Shown one piece after another: positions 32,758-42,010 of a stretch of DNA of 46,364 nucleotides (positions within the stretch are counted from its first letter, which is position 1; every line of letters starts with the position of its first letter). The notes below the pieces were generated by a model, which searched no databases, had not been told where the DNA came from, and worked only from the letters and a program-made list of their open reading frames with translations. Source of the DNA: Ectothiorhodospiraceae bacterium (GTDB lineage Bacteria > Pseudomonadota > Gammaproteobacteria > SZUA-152); assembly GCA_002401775.2 (NCBI GenBank), contig NVUB02000052.1:1-46364 (forward strand), written 5' to 3'. The translations under genes were made by a program, and so were the position numbers.

Positions 32758-33441
32758 TTAATGCATAACTGGCAGTTGAATACGTAGCAAAATGCAGTCG
32801 CTTTTATCGGCAATAATTTGCTTATTGCGGTTTCCTTTATGATTTACAACGACCGCATCCCCATTTTTCAAGGATTCAACGCCCTGAGGTAACCGGGGAC
32901 GCTCCCACCATTTCCGGGTTATAGGGAGGGGGGCTTTTTCAGGTTGTATTAATGATTTTCCCGTAATCGATAAATACATAGCAAAGCGTTCATCGTGCGC
33001 ATTGAGCTGAATGGCTGTTCCAGACTGCAATGTGAGGATGTCGGCACGAAGTTCATGGTTGGCGAAAACGCAATGTGAGGTGGGTAGGCTGCTTTTTGCG
33101 CCTTTACTGGAAGCCGCTTGTAATCGCTGAGAATAGTCAGGGTCTTTTAACAGCGTGCGATGCAAGAGTTGTAAATTGGATTTTGCTATTGCGGTGGAGT
33201 TCGCCGATGAATGACAAGCGTATTTTCTCAACACATACATGCCCGCTTGAAATTCTTTCCACACCGCATGGCTTGCGCGGTTGACCGTTTCCATTTTAAT
33301 GACGGGGGCAATGGTGTGCCGGGTTTCTGGTGGGTGTAAATTTAGTAAAGGACCCGCAGTGTTGGCATTATGTTTCATATTTGTCCCCATGAGATAAGTA
33401 TCCTGATTGGTTTTATCGTTGTATAAACGGTTCGCTACCAC
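32758..33441 (-). CDS. Hypothetical protein, possibly with a C-terminal cupin-like region
   Basis: I do not recognise this 227-residue protein. The C-terminal half (about 130-225) alternates short strands and turns, with ILTLQSGTAIQLNAHDERFA, a lone SITGKSLI and ESLKNGDAVVVNHKG, which recalls a small cupin-like barrel, but the metal-binding His motif is not complete. The true start may be an internal Met (at 18 or 22) as no ribosome-binding site is clear before 33441. It is divergent from the Crp/Fnr gene with about 515 bp between. The sequence has no signal peptide or membrane helix. Confidence 0.5.
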   Translation of the reverse strand: MVANRLYNDKTNQDTYLMGTNMKHNANTAGPLLNLHPPETRHTIAPVIKMETVNRASHAVWKEFQAGMYVLRKYACHSSANSTAIAKSNLQLLHRTLLKDPDYSQRLQAASSKGAKSSLPTSHCVFANHELRADILTLQSGTAIQLNAHDERFAMYLSITGKSLIQPEKAPLPITRKWWERPRLPQGVESLKNGDAVVVNHKGNRNKQIIADKSDCILLRIQLPVMH

Positions 33442-33955
33442 ACTGCTTGCGCCACATAAATGTTGCGCTTTGTTAGAATCTACGGCTGTACTGGCTTGTG
33501 ACCGGTAGTGCTGGTTTCCTGAATTACCGGTTTCGGGTAGCTATACTTCTTGCAACTGCCTTCGAACAACAACCGTCGAGCAACAACCCGCAGGCGAACG
33601 ACGATGAATGCTTGCTGCCCTAATGGGGTATAGTTGTGATTCTGGTAGCAGTACTGGTAACACTGCGAGTAGTGATTCAGTCAACAGTATCGACACTTGC
33701 CTCAGATGCTGTTGTTTAATTTTCTTTTTACACCCTTATAATAGTTGGTCCTTTGAATTTGTGACCTGCCGTATTACCAATCCTGGCGTGAAATATTCCC
33801 ATTTTGATCACGGCTCATTAATTTCTGCGTTAGCGGTATAATAGGGGCGAGAATTTTGGATATTGAGTGATATCATGGCTATTGCTAGGTGAATTGGCGC
33901 GGTAATTACTCAAGGTAGTCAACATTTATTAGCGTTATACAAAAGGAGCGGTAAC
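33442..33955. other. Gene-poor spacer between the hypothetical gene and the Crp/Fnr gene
   Basis: A 77-codon frame (33608-33841) starts with a lipobox-like LAALMGYSC and SGSSTGN, then becomes cysteine-rich and hydrophobic; it lacks a ribosome-binding site and homology I know, so I do not call it a gene. It could be a decayed lipoprotein gene. A Crp/Fnr-like dyad lies at 33863-33876. Confidence 0.45.
33863..33876. promoter_or_regulatory. Possible Crp/Fnr-family operator
   Basis: TTGAGTGATATCAT differs from the Fnr consensus TTGAT-N4-ATCAA at two of ten specified bases. It is about 80 bp before the GTG of the Crp/Fnr gene, where it could mediate autoregulation. One weak site in an AT-rich region may be chance. 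Confidence 0.35.
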
Positions 33956-34651
33956 GTGTTATTGAATACTATTGCATTGTTTTCTGGGCTAACGGATAGC
34001 GAAATGAAGGCAATATCGGATATGGCTGTTACTCGGCGCTTTCCCAAAAACACACTGATGATTTGTGAGGGTGATACGTCAGATTCTCTTTATGTGGTGC
34101 TATCGGGCAAAGTGAAAGTTTTTTTGTCTGATGAAGACGGTAAAGAAGTCACCCTGAATATCCAGGGAGAAGGAGAATATTTTGGTGAGCTTGCCATACT
34201 GGATGAGGCACCTCGTTCAGCCTCGGTAATGACCACAGAAGCGACTAAACTGGCGATTCTGTCGAAGTCTGCCTTTGAAAAATGTATGGAAAAGCATCCT
34301 AGTATCGGCTTGACTGTTATGCATGGAATGGCGCGCCGATTACGTGATTTAACGGAAAATGTACGCAGCCTGGCCTTGATGGATGTGTACGGGCGAGTGG
34401 CACGGTTACTTTTGGAACTGTCAGAAAGCTCGGGGGACAGCACCGGTAAGAAGGAGGACGACAACCCGGATGATGATACAAGTGAACAAAAAGTCATCAC
34501 CCAAAAGTTGACTCAGCGAGATATCGCCAGCATGGTCGGTGCTTCGAGGGAAATGGTGAGCCGCATTCTTCGTGATCTGTCTCTCGGTGGTTACATTACC
34601 ATCGAAAATAAAATCATTACTATTAAAGAGCGTTTGCCAACGGCCTGGTAA
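33956..34651 (+). CDS. Crp/Fnr-family transcription regulator
   Basis: The 231-residue protein has an N-terminal cyclic-nucleotide-binding fold (about 10-120) and a C-terminal helix-turn-helix (about 180-225, TQRDIASMVGASREMVSRILRDL region). The segment GELAILDEAPRSAS closely follows the cAMP pocket of CRP (GELALI...RSA), so a nucleotide ligand is plausible. It lacks the N-terminal cysteine cluster of Fnr, so it is not an oxygen-sensing Fe-S protein. An acidic insertion (DDDNPDDDTSE type) precedes the DNA-binding domain. The start is GTG at 33956, seven bases after AAGGAG. relA begins 23 bp downstream on the same strand, so the two may share a transcript. Targets are unknown. Confidence 0.9.
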   Translation: MLLNTIALFSGLTDSEMKAISDMAVTRRFPKNTLMICEGDTSDSLYVVLSGKVKVFLSDEDGKEVTLNIQGEGEYFGELAILDEAPRSASVMTTEATKLAILSKSAFEKCMEKHPSIGLTVMHGMARRLRDLTENVRSLALMDVYGRVARLLLELSESSGDSTGKKEDDNPDDDTSEQKVITQKLTQRDIASMVGASREMVSRILRDLSLGGYITIENKIITIKERLPTAW

Positions 34652-34674
34652 TCCCCTAAGACGTCGTTATTCTT

Positions 34675-36855
34675 ATGAATCATACCTTACCCTGGTTAGA
34701 CCAGCTCAACGAACAATTGCCGGAAGGTGCCCACGACGCTTTATGGCGCGCTTACCAGTTTGTTGAAGAATTGGCCTCATCACATGACGTGTCCGTAGAA
34801 CCATTACTGACTCATGCCAAAGGCATTGTGGAAGTGCTATTGGCCTTGAATGTGGATGTTGAACCATTAGTGGCTGCCTTTTTTTGCAGCATTCCCGAAG
34901 CCATGTTGTCCGCAGAAAAGCTTGAGCCCGCATTTGGTGTGGGTGTTGCCAACCTGGTCGAGGGGGTTCATCGGCTACGTATCGTTGATGGCTATAAATC
35001 GCAGACTCATACCGAGCACGATGAAAAAGCCCATCTCGAAGGTTTGCGTAAACTGTTGTTAGGTATGACCGAAGATGTTCGGGTCGTACTGATAAAACTG
35101 GCTGAGCGTGTGCAAATCATGCGTGAGTTGAAAACCATGCCGGACGAATCGCAGCGTCGCATGGCAAAAGAAACCATGGATATCTTTGCGCCGTTGGCAA
35201 ATCGTCTGGGAATTTGGCAGTTAAAGTGGGAGTTGGAAGATCTAAGCTTCCGCTTTATGGAGCCGGAGGAATATCAGCGTATCGCAAAACTGCTGGCTGA
35301 GCGTCGTGCTGACCGGGAAAGTTATATTGCCGATGTTGTGAATGCCTTAAGTCGGGAATTAAAAGTGGTTGGTATTGACGGGAGTGTCAAAGGTCGCCCG
35401 AAGCACATCTATAGTATCTGGCGGAAAATGGAAGGGAAGTCCGTGGACTTTCAAAGTTTGTTTGATGTGCGCGCGGTGCGGGTGCTGGTGGAGGATGTCG
35501 CCGCCTGTTATGCCGCCCTGGGGTTAGTGCATACCCTATGGCAACCCATACGCAGTGAATTTGACGATTATATTGCCGTACCCAAAGGTAACATGTATCA
35601 ATCTTTGCACACTGCGGTCATCGGCCCGGAGGGCAAAACCGTTGAAATTCAAATACGCACTCACGAAATGCACCAGCATTCAGAACATGGGGTCGCCGCG
35701 CATTGGGGCTATAAAGAAGGGGGGCGACATAAAGATGAATACCGGGAAAAAATTGCCTGGCTTCGACAAATCCTCGAATGGAAAGATGATGATCGTGACT
35801 CGGAAGACTTTCTGGATCGCTTTAAGTCCGAGGTTTTTCAGGACAGGGTTTATGTATTGACCCCTCAGGGCAAAGTGGTCGATATGACAAAAGGCTCAAC
35901 GCCTCTGGATTTTGCGTACCACATACACACCGATGTAGGGCACGGATTCCGTGGCGCCAAGGTCAACGGCAAAATTGTTTCCATGGGGTATGAACTAAAC
36001 AACGGTGAGCAGGTTGAAATATTAACCTCCAAAAATAGCACTCCCAGTCGCGACTGGTTGAATCCTCACTTAAATTATCTGACCAGTGCTCGCGCTCGCG
36101 CCAAAGTTCGCAGCTGGTTTCGACTACAGGATTACGCCAATAATGTTATTGATGGCCGCAACCTGGTCGAAAAAGAATTTCATCGATTGGGCGTTGCCGA
36201 TATTAGCCTGGAAGTATTAGCCAAACGTTTCAAGTTTTCTGAAAGCGATGATTTTCTCGCCGCCGTCGGTTGTGGTGATGTCAGTAGTGCACAAATTGCC
36301 AGTCGTCTTGCGGAGGCCGTATTGCCGCCGGGCTCGTCAGCAAAGCGAACGTCGTTACCGGCGGGGAAATCGCGCAGCAGGCTGAGCGGTACCTCGGATG
36401 GCACCGCCAGCGTGCACATTATGGGTGTGGGCGATTTAGTCACTACGCTGGCGCAGTGCTGTAAACCCTTGCCCTATGATTCCATTGTGGGTTACATCAC
36501 ACGGGGTCGCGGTGTCACCGTGCATTGCAACGATTGCCGCAACCTGCTTCGACTCAAACGTCATGAACCAGAACGCTTGATTGAAATAGAATGGAGCCAC
36601 GGTTCCCGTCATACGTATGTGGTCGATATTCAGGTGCAGGCCTTTGACCGGCAAGGATTATTGCGTGACATTACCGATGTATTAACGAATGCTCATTTGA
36701 ATGTCACAGCAGTTAATACCATGACGGATCAAAAAACCCATATCGCCACGATGATGTTGCGCATGGAAGTGACGGACGTCAATCAACTCAGCATGGCGCT
36801 AACCAAGCTTGAGCAATTGCCAAACGTCATGGAAGCTTCACGGAAGTATGTGTGA
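34675..36855 (+). CDS. relA: GTP pyrophosphokinase RelA (monofunctional ppGpp synthetase)
   Basis: The 726-residue protein makes (p)ppGpp in the stringent response. The N-terminal hydrolase-like domain is degenerate: the HDxxED signature is missing (VAAFFCSIPEAML instead), so it cannot hydrolyse ppGpp. The synthetase domain (about 220-370) has the RelA-type EFDD motif (EFDDYIAVPKGNMYQSLHT) and EIQIRTHEMHQHSEHGVAAHW. A TGS domain (about 395-455), a conserved cysteine region (QCCKPLPYD, about 596) and a C-terminal ACT domain (about 650-720) follow, as in ribosome-associated RelA. The ATG lies 23 bp after the Crp/Fnr gene with only a weak ribosome-binding site. Confidence 0.96.
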   Translation: MNHTLPWLDQLNEQLPEGAHDALWRAYQFVEELASSHDVSVEPLLTHAKGIVEVLLALNVDVEPLVAAFFCSIPEAMLSAEKLEPAFGVGVANLVEGVHRLRIVDGYKSQTHTEHDEKAHLEGLRKLLLGMTEDVRVVLIKLAERVQIMRELKTMPDESQRRMAKETMDIFAPLANRLGIWQLKWELEDLSFRFMEPEEYQRIAKLLAERRADRESYIADVVNALSRELKVVGIDGSVKGRPKHIYSIWRKMEGKSVDFQSLFDVRAVRVLVEDVAACYAALGLVHTLWQPIRSEFDDYIAVPKGNMYQSLHTAVIGPEGKTVEIQIRTHEMHQHSEHGVAAHWGYKEGGRHKDEYREKIAWLRQILEWKDDDRDSEDFLDRFKSEVFQDRVYVLTPQGKVVDMTKGSTPLDFAYHIHTDVGHGFRGAKVNGKIVSMGYELNNGEQVEILTSKNSTPSRDWLNPHLNYLTSARARAKVRSWFRLQDYANNVIDGRNLVEKEFHRLGVADISLEVLAKRFKFSESDDFLAAVGCGDVSSAQIASRLAEAVLPPGSSAKRTSLPAGKSRSRLSGTSDGTASVHIMGVGDLVTTLAQCCKPLPYDSIVGYITRGRGVTVHCNDCRNLLRLKRHEPERLIEIEWSHGSRHTYVVDIQVQAFDRQGLLRDITDVLTNAHLNVTAVNTMTDQKTHIATMMLRMEVTDVNQLSMALTKLEQLPNVMEASRKYV

Positions 36856-36870
36856 TACTTAACTTTTAAA

Positions 36871-37050
36871 GGGTTACTACCGGTACACAAGAGAAGGATA
36901 CTCTGTCTTTAAGAACAGTAAGTCAGAAGACGCCGTAAAACCATCCTTGTAGGCTCGTCAGCCGCATCCCTGCGGCTGACGCTTCTGACTGACGCTTCTG
37001 ACTGACGCTTCTAAATACAGGGTACCCTTCTCTACTGGTTCACTAGTAAC
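36871..37050. repeat. ~180-bp element with inverted ends, inner hairpin and 13-bp tandem units
   Basis: gttactaccggtacacaaga (then gaagg) at the left pairs imperfectly with ccttctctactggtt (then cactagtaac) at the right. Inside are a perfect 10-bp hairpin gtcagccgca-tccc-tgcggctgac (36957-36980) and 'tgacgcttctgac' units repeated to about 37013. The ends match the short palindrome at 9205-9237. It sits between relA and the calcium-repeat gene. Confidence 0.65.
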
Positions 37051-37071
37051 CCCTCCCCTGGAGAAACCGCC

Positions 37072-37710
37072 GTGACTGAGCATAAATTTCTTACTCAATG
37101 GTGCAAAATGTGGCGCATTATCGCCGTTGTCCTTTTGCTGATGCTGGTGTCCGCCTGGTCTGTCGCTGCAGAACCTGTCACTCCAGAACAGGTCTCTTCT
37201 GAGCATACGGCACTTGAGCATACGGTACTAAAGAGTGCTGAGGATTCAGACGGGGATGGTCTAACAGACCTGGAAGAGGCGCGAGTTTACAAAACCGATC
37301 CACAGTTTGCCGACACGGACACCGATGGCCTGGCGGATGGGTTGGAGGTCAATGAATACTGGACCCTGCCTTTAGTGGCAGATACTGACGGCGATCAATT
37401 TATCGATGGTATCGAGGTACGTTTCGGCAGCGACCCGACGGATGGCAGCAGTTTCCCCACTCAAAAAATGCCTGGCTTTAATGATCTGGACGGTGATGGA
37501 ATTTCAAATAGCGAAGAGCGGATGCTGGGTTCGGATGCACAGCGTGTCGACAGCGATTTCGATGGCGTAAAAGACTTTGAAGAAATTCGTGTCTATTTTA
37601 CCTCGCCCATTTTGGTGGATAGTGATGGAGACGGCGCCTGGGATGGCGAGGAAGTCGCCGCCGGTACTGACCCAGGAGATGCGCATAGCACACCACCAAA
37701 GACGCCATAA
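37072..37710 (+). CDS. Secreted calcium-binding repeat protein (thrombospondin type 3-like)
   Basis: The 212-residue protein begins with a signal peptide (MWRIIAVVLLLMLVSAWSVAA) ending near AAE, so it is exported; there is no lipobox or membrane anchor. The mature part holds about five to six Asp-rich repeats of the type DSDGDGLTDLEE, DTDTDGLADGLEV, DTDGDQFIDGIEV, DLDGDGISNSEE, DSDFDGVKDFEE and DSDGDGAWDGEE. These match the calcium-binding TSP3/EF-hand-like repeat found in many surface and polysaccharide-associated bacterial proteins. The start is GTG at 37072 with GGAG eight bases upstream. Its binding partner is unknown. Confidence 0.85.
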   Translation: MTEHKFLTQWCKMWRIIAVVLLLMLVSAWSVAAEPVTPEQVSSEHTALEHTVLKSAEDSDGDGLTDLEEARVYKTDPQFADTDTDGLADGLEVNEYWTLPLVADTDGDQFIDGIEVRFGSDPTDGSSFPTQKMPGFNDLDGDGISNSEERMLGSDAQRVDSDFDGVKDFEEIRVYFTSPILVDSDGDGAWDGEEVAAGTDPGDAHSTPPKTP

Positions 37711-38069
37711 CATCGTCAATTGTTGCGGGTAAACTACAAACTTTGGGCGTATCCGCTACGGGATATCCCCAGTTCTGTACTTCTGGGGGCTCGTAGTATC
37801 CAAAATCGTTAATTGTTGTGGTAACCTTGCCGGTCTTTCCGGAGGGGTAGGCGAGCGCCAAGGGTCGTTTGTGTAATATTGTCTCGTCTTGGAAGTCGTT
37901 GACAGGTGTTGTTGCAGTGATTGCGCAACAAAGTTTGATTCCTGTTTGGGTAAAAAAATGTTAATCAATGTGTGCTGTGGCCTTGAATTTGCAGAACACA
38001 GACAAATCTTACAAACAGACCTCTCGGTTATCGTTAAGAGAGGCCATATAAGGAATGGTGTGAATAACT
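37711..38069. other. Gene-free spacer upstream of fabA
   Basis: No credible gene. 'atcgtcaattgttgcgggtaa' near 37713 recurs as 'atcgttaattgttgtggtaa' near 37806. A cctctcggtt...aagagagg stem lies at about 38021-38044, just before fabA, where the promoter and any FabR/FadR-like control would be; I see no convincing match to the E. coli FabR palindrome. Confidence 0.45.
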
Positions 38070-38585
38070 ATGTCTAAACAATCTCAGTTTACACGAGAAG
38101 AATTGTTGACCTGTGGGAGTGGGGAATTGTACGGGCCAGGAAATGCCCAGCTGCCGTTACCGCCTATGTTGATGTTTGATCGCGTGACCCATATCTCTGA
38201 TGAAGGTGGAGAATTTGGGAAAGGTGAAATAATCGCCGAACTGGATATCACGCCTGATTTGTGGTTTTTTGATTGTCACTTCCAGAATGACCCAGTAATG
38301 CCAGGCTGCCTGGGTGTGGATGCCATGTGGCAGCTGATCGGATTTTTTCTGGGCTGGATGGGCGGGCCGGGACGTGGCCGAGCATTAGGTGCCGGTGCCG
38401 TGAAATTCTTTGGTCAAGTGACCCCGGAACACAAAAAAGTTACCTATCGAATTAATATGAAACGAGTGATTTTGCGTAAACTGGTGATGGGAATTGGTAA
38501 CGCAACAATGGAAGTTGATGGTCGGGAAATCTATAGTGCGGCAGACTTGCGTGTCGGTTTGTTTACATCAACTGAAAACTTTTAA
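38070..38585 (+). CDS. fabA: 3-hydroxydecanoyl-ACP dehydratase/isomerase FabA
   Basis: FabA dehydrates 3-hydroxydecanoyl-ACP and isomerises the trans-2 to the cis-3 product, which commits carbon to unsaturated fatty acids. The 171-residue protein has the E. coli length and sequence pattern ([31 protein letters not shown]). Catalytic His70 and Asp84 are at the same numbers as in E. coli. It is followed by fabB on the same strand after 123 bp, the standard FabA/FabB pairing in Gammaproteobacteria. The ribosome-binding site (AAGGAA) is rather far from the ATG. Confidence 0.97.
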   Translation: MSKQSQFTREELLTCGSGELYGPGNAQLPLPPMLMFDRVTHISDEGGEFGKGEIIAELDITPDLWFFDCHFQNDPVMPGCLGVDAMWQLIGFFLGWMGGPGRGRALGAGAVKFFGQVTPEHKKVTYRINMKRVILRKLVMGIGNATMEVDGREIYSAADLRVGLFTSTENF

Positions 38586-38708
38586 CGCGGATATTTCATA
38601 AAATTGCGCAAGGATCGCGCAGGATTGTGGTTTCACAGGGAAATATTTTCTGATTTATGCATTATTGGCGTTAAGATTGTATTTTAAAGATTTAGTGAGG
38701 AAAAAGCA

Positions 38709-39926
38709 TTGAAACGTGTCGTCGTCACCGGGCTGGGCATTGTCTCCAGTATCGGAAACAACAAACAAGAAGTCGCTGAGTCCCTGCGTGAGGGAAAGTC
38801 TGGTATTACCTTTAGCCAGGAATATGCCGATCTCGGTTTTCGCAGCCATGTGCAGGGTGCTGTCAACGTGGATACCAGCGCATTAATTGACCGTAAATTA
38901 CGGCGCTTCATGGGTGATGCTGCGGCGTTTAACTACCTCGCAATGAAAGAAGCCATCGAAGACTCGGGCTTGACCGAAGAACATATCTCCAACACTCGTA
39001 CGGGTTTAATTGTAGGTTCTGGCGGCGCTTCCACGGAAAATACGGTGTTGGCCGCCGACTTGCTGCGTTCCAAAGGGGTGCGAAAAGTTGGCCCGTTTAT
39101 GGTGCCGCGCACCATGGGCAGCACCACTTCCGCTTGCCTGGGTACCGCCTTTAAAATCAAGGGCGTGAGTTATTCCATCAGCTCGGCCTGTTCCACCAGC
39201 GCACATTGCATTGGCAATGGTCTCGAATTGATCCAGCTGGGTAAACAGGACATCGTATTTGCCGGTGGCGGTGAAGAATTACACTGGACCCAGAGCGTAT
39301 TGTTCGACGCCATGGGTGCGCTTTCCTCCAAATACAACGACACTCCAGACAAAGCCTCACGTGCCTATGACGCTGACCGTGACGGGTTCGTGATCGCCGG
39401 TGGCGGTGGCTTGCTGGTACTGGAAGAATTGGAACATGCGAAAAAGCGCGGTGCCAAAATCTACGGTGAACTCGCCGGTTACGGTGCGACCTGTGATGGG
39501 TATGACATGGTACAACCCTCCGGTGAAGGTGCTGTTCGGTGTATGCAACAAGCCATGGCCACGGTCACCGGCGACATTGATTACATCAATGCCCACGGTA
39601 CCAGTACGCCAGTGGGTGACACCAAAGAGCTGGGCGCCATTCGTGAAGTCTTTGGTGAAAACGGCCCATACGTTAGTTCAACAAAATCATTAACGGGCCA
39701 TGCTTTAGGCGGGGCCGGTGTAAATGAAGCCATCTATTCCTTGCTGATGATGGAAGGTGATTTTGTCGCCGCTTCTGCCAATATCGACACCCTGGACGAG
39801 CAAGCAGAAGGCATGTCTGTAGTGCGGAAGCGCATTGATAACGCCAACCTGAATACGGTTATGTCCAATAGCTTTGGATTTGGTGGCACCAATGCCTGCC
39901 TGGTTTTCCAACGCTATAGCGACTAA
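38709..39926 (+). CDS. fabB: 3-oxoacyl-ACP synthase I FabB
   Basis: FabB elongates the cis-unsaturated acyl-ACP produced by FabA. The 405-residue protein has the catalytic triad Cys161 (SSACSTSAH), His296 (HGTSTPVG) and His331 ([10 protein letters not shown]), and ends in the typical [15 protein letters not shown]. The start is a TTG at 38709: GAGGA lies about eight bases upstream, the next residues [17 protein letters not shown] match the FabB N-terminus, and no ATG or GTG is placed to replace it. A weak UUG start may set the FabB level relative to FabA. The gene is probably co-transcribed with fabA. Confidence 0.97.
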   Translation: MKRVVVTGLGIVSSIGNNKQEVAESLREGKSGITFSQEYADLGFRSHVQGAVNVDTSALIDRKLRRFMGDAAAFNYLAMKEAIEDSGLTEEHISNTRTGLIVGSGGASTENTVLAADLLRSKGVRKVGPFMVPRTMGSTTSACLGTAFKIKGVSYSISSACSTSAHCIGNGLELIQLGKQDIVFAGGGEELHWTQSVLFDAMGALSSKYNDTPDKASRAYDADRDGFVIAGGGGLLVLEELEHAKKRGAKIYGELAGYGATCDGYDMVQPSGEGAVRCMQQAMATVTGDIDYINAHGTSTPVGDTKELGAIREVFGENGPYVSSTKSLTGHALGGAGVNEAIYSLLMMEGDFVAASANIDTLDEQAEGMSVVRKRIDNANLNTVMSNSFGFGGTNACLVFQRYSD

Positions 39927-40206
39927 TCGTCATTGACTTAAGCCGATAGCGGTCGGATGAGCAGGGGATTGAGGATTCGTCATCGCCGAGAACCCTGTCT
40001 TTCGATTCAATATTTGCGTCACGTCGCGGTGTAACATGATCTACACCGGAGGTTAGTGAATAACGAAAGGCGAAAAGTACCTTGATACCCGCTGTGCTTC
40101 ATAGACTAAAACCATCAGAAGATAGGCGATCGACCGTTATTGTTAGTATCAGTGTCGATTTATCAAAACGTTGGAAGTATCAACCCTAGCATTAACGGAA
40201 GGTCAT

Positions 40207-40620
40207 GTGAGCAAACAGCCCAAGGTTAGTCTGGCAAAAAACAAAGGCCGTCGTAGCCTGGATGGTGTCGATGGTTTTACCACCAGCATAGGCGCCGGTA
40301 GTGTCTTTACCGGTACTATTAGTGGCGAAGGCCACACCATTGTGCTTGGTCATATTGAGGGCAATAGCGAACTGAGTGGTACGGTGGTGGTCGGTGAGGG
40401 TGGAAAGTGGGTGGGAGACCTCACCGCCGATACTGTTGTCATTGCGGGCTTTATGGAAGGCTGCATCGTTGCACGGGAGAAAATAGAAATTCTATCCACG
40501 GCAAAAATGCGCGGTAGCCTGACAAGCCCCGTTATTGCCATCGCAGAAGGGGCTGTGCACGATGGCAGCGTACGAATGGGAGAGGTCAAACGCTTCACAG
40601 ACCAGCGTGAAGAAACATGA
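40207..40620 (+). CDS. Bactofilin-family cytoskeletal protein
   Basis: The protein is a single bactofilin (DUF583) beta-helix: GSVFTGTISGEGHTIVLGHIE, SELSGTVVVGEGGKWVGDL, ADTVVIAGFMEGCIVAREK and TAKMRGSLTSPVIAIAEGA are regular short strands of about 17-20 residues each (roughly residues 25-125). Bactofilins polymerise at the membrane and act in cell shape, stalks or polar localisation. I prefer the GTG at 40207 (137 residues), with GGAAGG four bases upstream, over an in-frame TTG at 40171 that lacks a ribosome-binding site. It stands alone between fabB and the peptidase gene; the 280-bp gap before it contains no other gene. Confidence 0.88.
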   Translation: MSKQPKVSLAKNKGRRSLDGVDGFTTSIGAGSVFTGTISGEGHTIVLGHIEGNSELSGTVVVGEGGKWVGDLTADTVVIAGFMEGCIVAREKIEILSTAKMRGSLTSPVIAIAEGAVHDGSVRMGEVKRFTDQREET

Positions 40621-40708
40621 CAGACATCCTTGACCCTTACACGACCGTATTATTGAAAAAAAGGTATGCGGTGAGCACTTATTCTTCTTTTACCAGTCAG
40701 CCCCTCGA

Positions 40709-41908
40709 ATGCTGACGGCTAAACGCCTTTCCCAGCTTCACGACATCCTTCGACAGCCTGCGGCACCTTTTTGCGAACAGCATGTGGCTCGGTGTGTCAG
40801 TAACATGCTGGATCAAGCAGGCGTACCGCATTTTCACGACCCCTTTGGGAATCTAGTGGTCGGGGTAGCGTCGGAAACCGCATACCGTCAACGCCTTCAA
40901 AAACGAGACGATGAGCCCGTGCGGATATTTATTGCGCACATGGACCATCCTGGGTTTCACGGTGTTCGTTGGTTGGCTGAAAACCGCCTAAAAATTAAAT
41001 GGCATGGCGGCTCACCCCTTAAACATCTCTCTGGTGCCCAGCTTTGGTTGGCTGACGCTGAGCAACGGCTGACGACGGGCAAACTGACGGCAACACTGCG
41101 AAAACCGCAATTATTAAAAGCGGGTTGGGCCATTGATCACGCCGAAGTGGTGATCCATCCCTCTGTTCATTCCAAGAAGGGCATTTCCCTTAAACAGCAA
41201 TACCCCGGCAAAAAAGCCCAGCAATTGTTCGGTAGTTTTAGCTTTCGCTCGGATGTCTGGATGAGTGGTAAACGCCTGTACACACGCGCAGCGGATGATC
41301 TTGTTGGTGTCTTCGCCATCGTCAGCACCGCCATCGATTTGCACCGACGAAAAGATGCCCCCTTTATCGGCTTACTCACCCGCGCAGAAGAAGTCGGATT
41401 TGTAGGAGCCGTTAGCCATTTTGATCTGGGTTGGATGCAAGCGGCACGGCGCCCTTTGGTCTGTGTCAGCCTGGAAGCTTCACGAACCTTGCCAGGTGCA
41501 ATTGTTGGTAAAGGCCCGGTGGTTCGCTTAGGTGATCGGCGTACGCCTTTTGACAGCGGCGCATTACAGGTCCTGACAGCTTTGGCAGAAAAAACCTTAC
41601 CAGGCCGTTACCAACGCCGGTTAATGGATGGTGGAGCCTGTGAAGCGACCGCCGCTACGGCCTGGGGCTTGCCAACAGTGGGCATAACCCTGCCGTTAGG
41701 CAATTACCACAATCAGGGCTTCGAAGGCGGGCAGGACTGCCCCAAACCGGAAGGGCCAGCACCCGAATTTGTGCATCTGGATGATATCGATGGAGAATTA
41801 CGACTCTGTCGGGCCTTGATGCGTAAAGGTCTGAGTTGGACTGACCCCTGGTCGCAAACACGGTCTCGGCTTCGTAAAAACGCTAAAAATTACAAAGCCT
41901 TATTTTGA
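40709..41908 (+). CDS. M42-type metallo-aminopeptidase-like protein
   Basis: The 399-residue protein resembles the M42/M28 di-zinc aminopeptidases. Putative metal and catalytic residues are visible in order: His and Asp in AHMDHPG (about 72-78), Asp in TRAADDLVG (about 192-200), Glu-Glu in TRAEEVGFVGA (about 222-232), Glu in VSLEAS (about 252-257) and His in GNYHNQG (about 331-337). No signal peptide is seen, so it is cytoplasmic, likely trimming peptides. The N-terminal region (about 1-60) and a lid-like insertion (about 130-180) are divergent. The gene starts at 40709 with a weak ribosome-binding site, 88 bp after the bactofilin gene on the same strand. Family assignment is good; substrate unknown. 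Confidence 0.82.
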   Translation: MLTAKRLSQLHDILRQPAAPFCEQHVARCVSNMLDQAGVPHFHDPFGNLVVGVASETAYRQRLQKRDDEPVRIFIAHMDHPGFHGVRWLAENRLKIKWHGGSPLKHLSGAQLWLADAEQRLTTGKLTATLRKPQLLKAGWAIDHAEVVIHPSVHSKKGISLKQQYPGKKAQQLFGSFSFRSDVWMSGKRLYTRAADDLVGVFAIVSTAIDLHRRKDAPFIGLLTRAEEVGFVGAVSHFDLGWMQAARRPLVCVSLEASRTLPGAIVGKGPVVRLGDRRTPFDSGALQVLTALAEKTLPGRYQRRLMDGGACEATAATAWGLPTVGITLPLGNYHNQGFEGGQDCPKPEGPAPEFVHLDDIDGELRLCRALMRKGLSWTDPWSQTRSRLRKNAKNYKALF

Positions 41909-42010
41909 TACGCCCCAGTATCTGAATTCCTGATCAGGCGTTCAGCTTGCATTCAGTTTCACCGGTGTACTTTACACACAGTATTATTAACAACTGGTGG
42001 AGAGAGTAAT

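Noticed and set aside
33608-33841. 77-codon frame with a lipobox-like start
   Set aside because: No ribosome-binding site and an unlikely cysteine-rich hydrophobic remainder; at most a decayed lipoprotein gene.
37889-38077. 62-codon cysteine-rich frame overlapping the fabA start
   Set aside because: Composition is unusual but there is no ribosome-binding site, and it overlaps the fabA control region and start.
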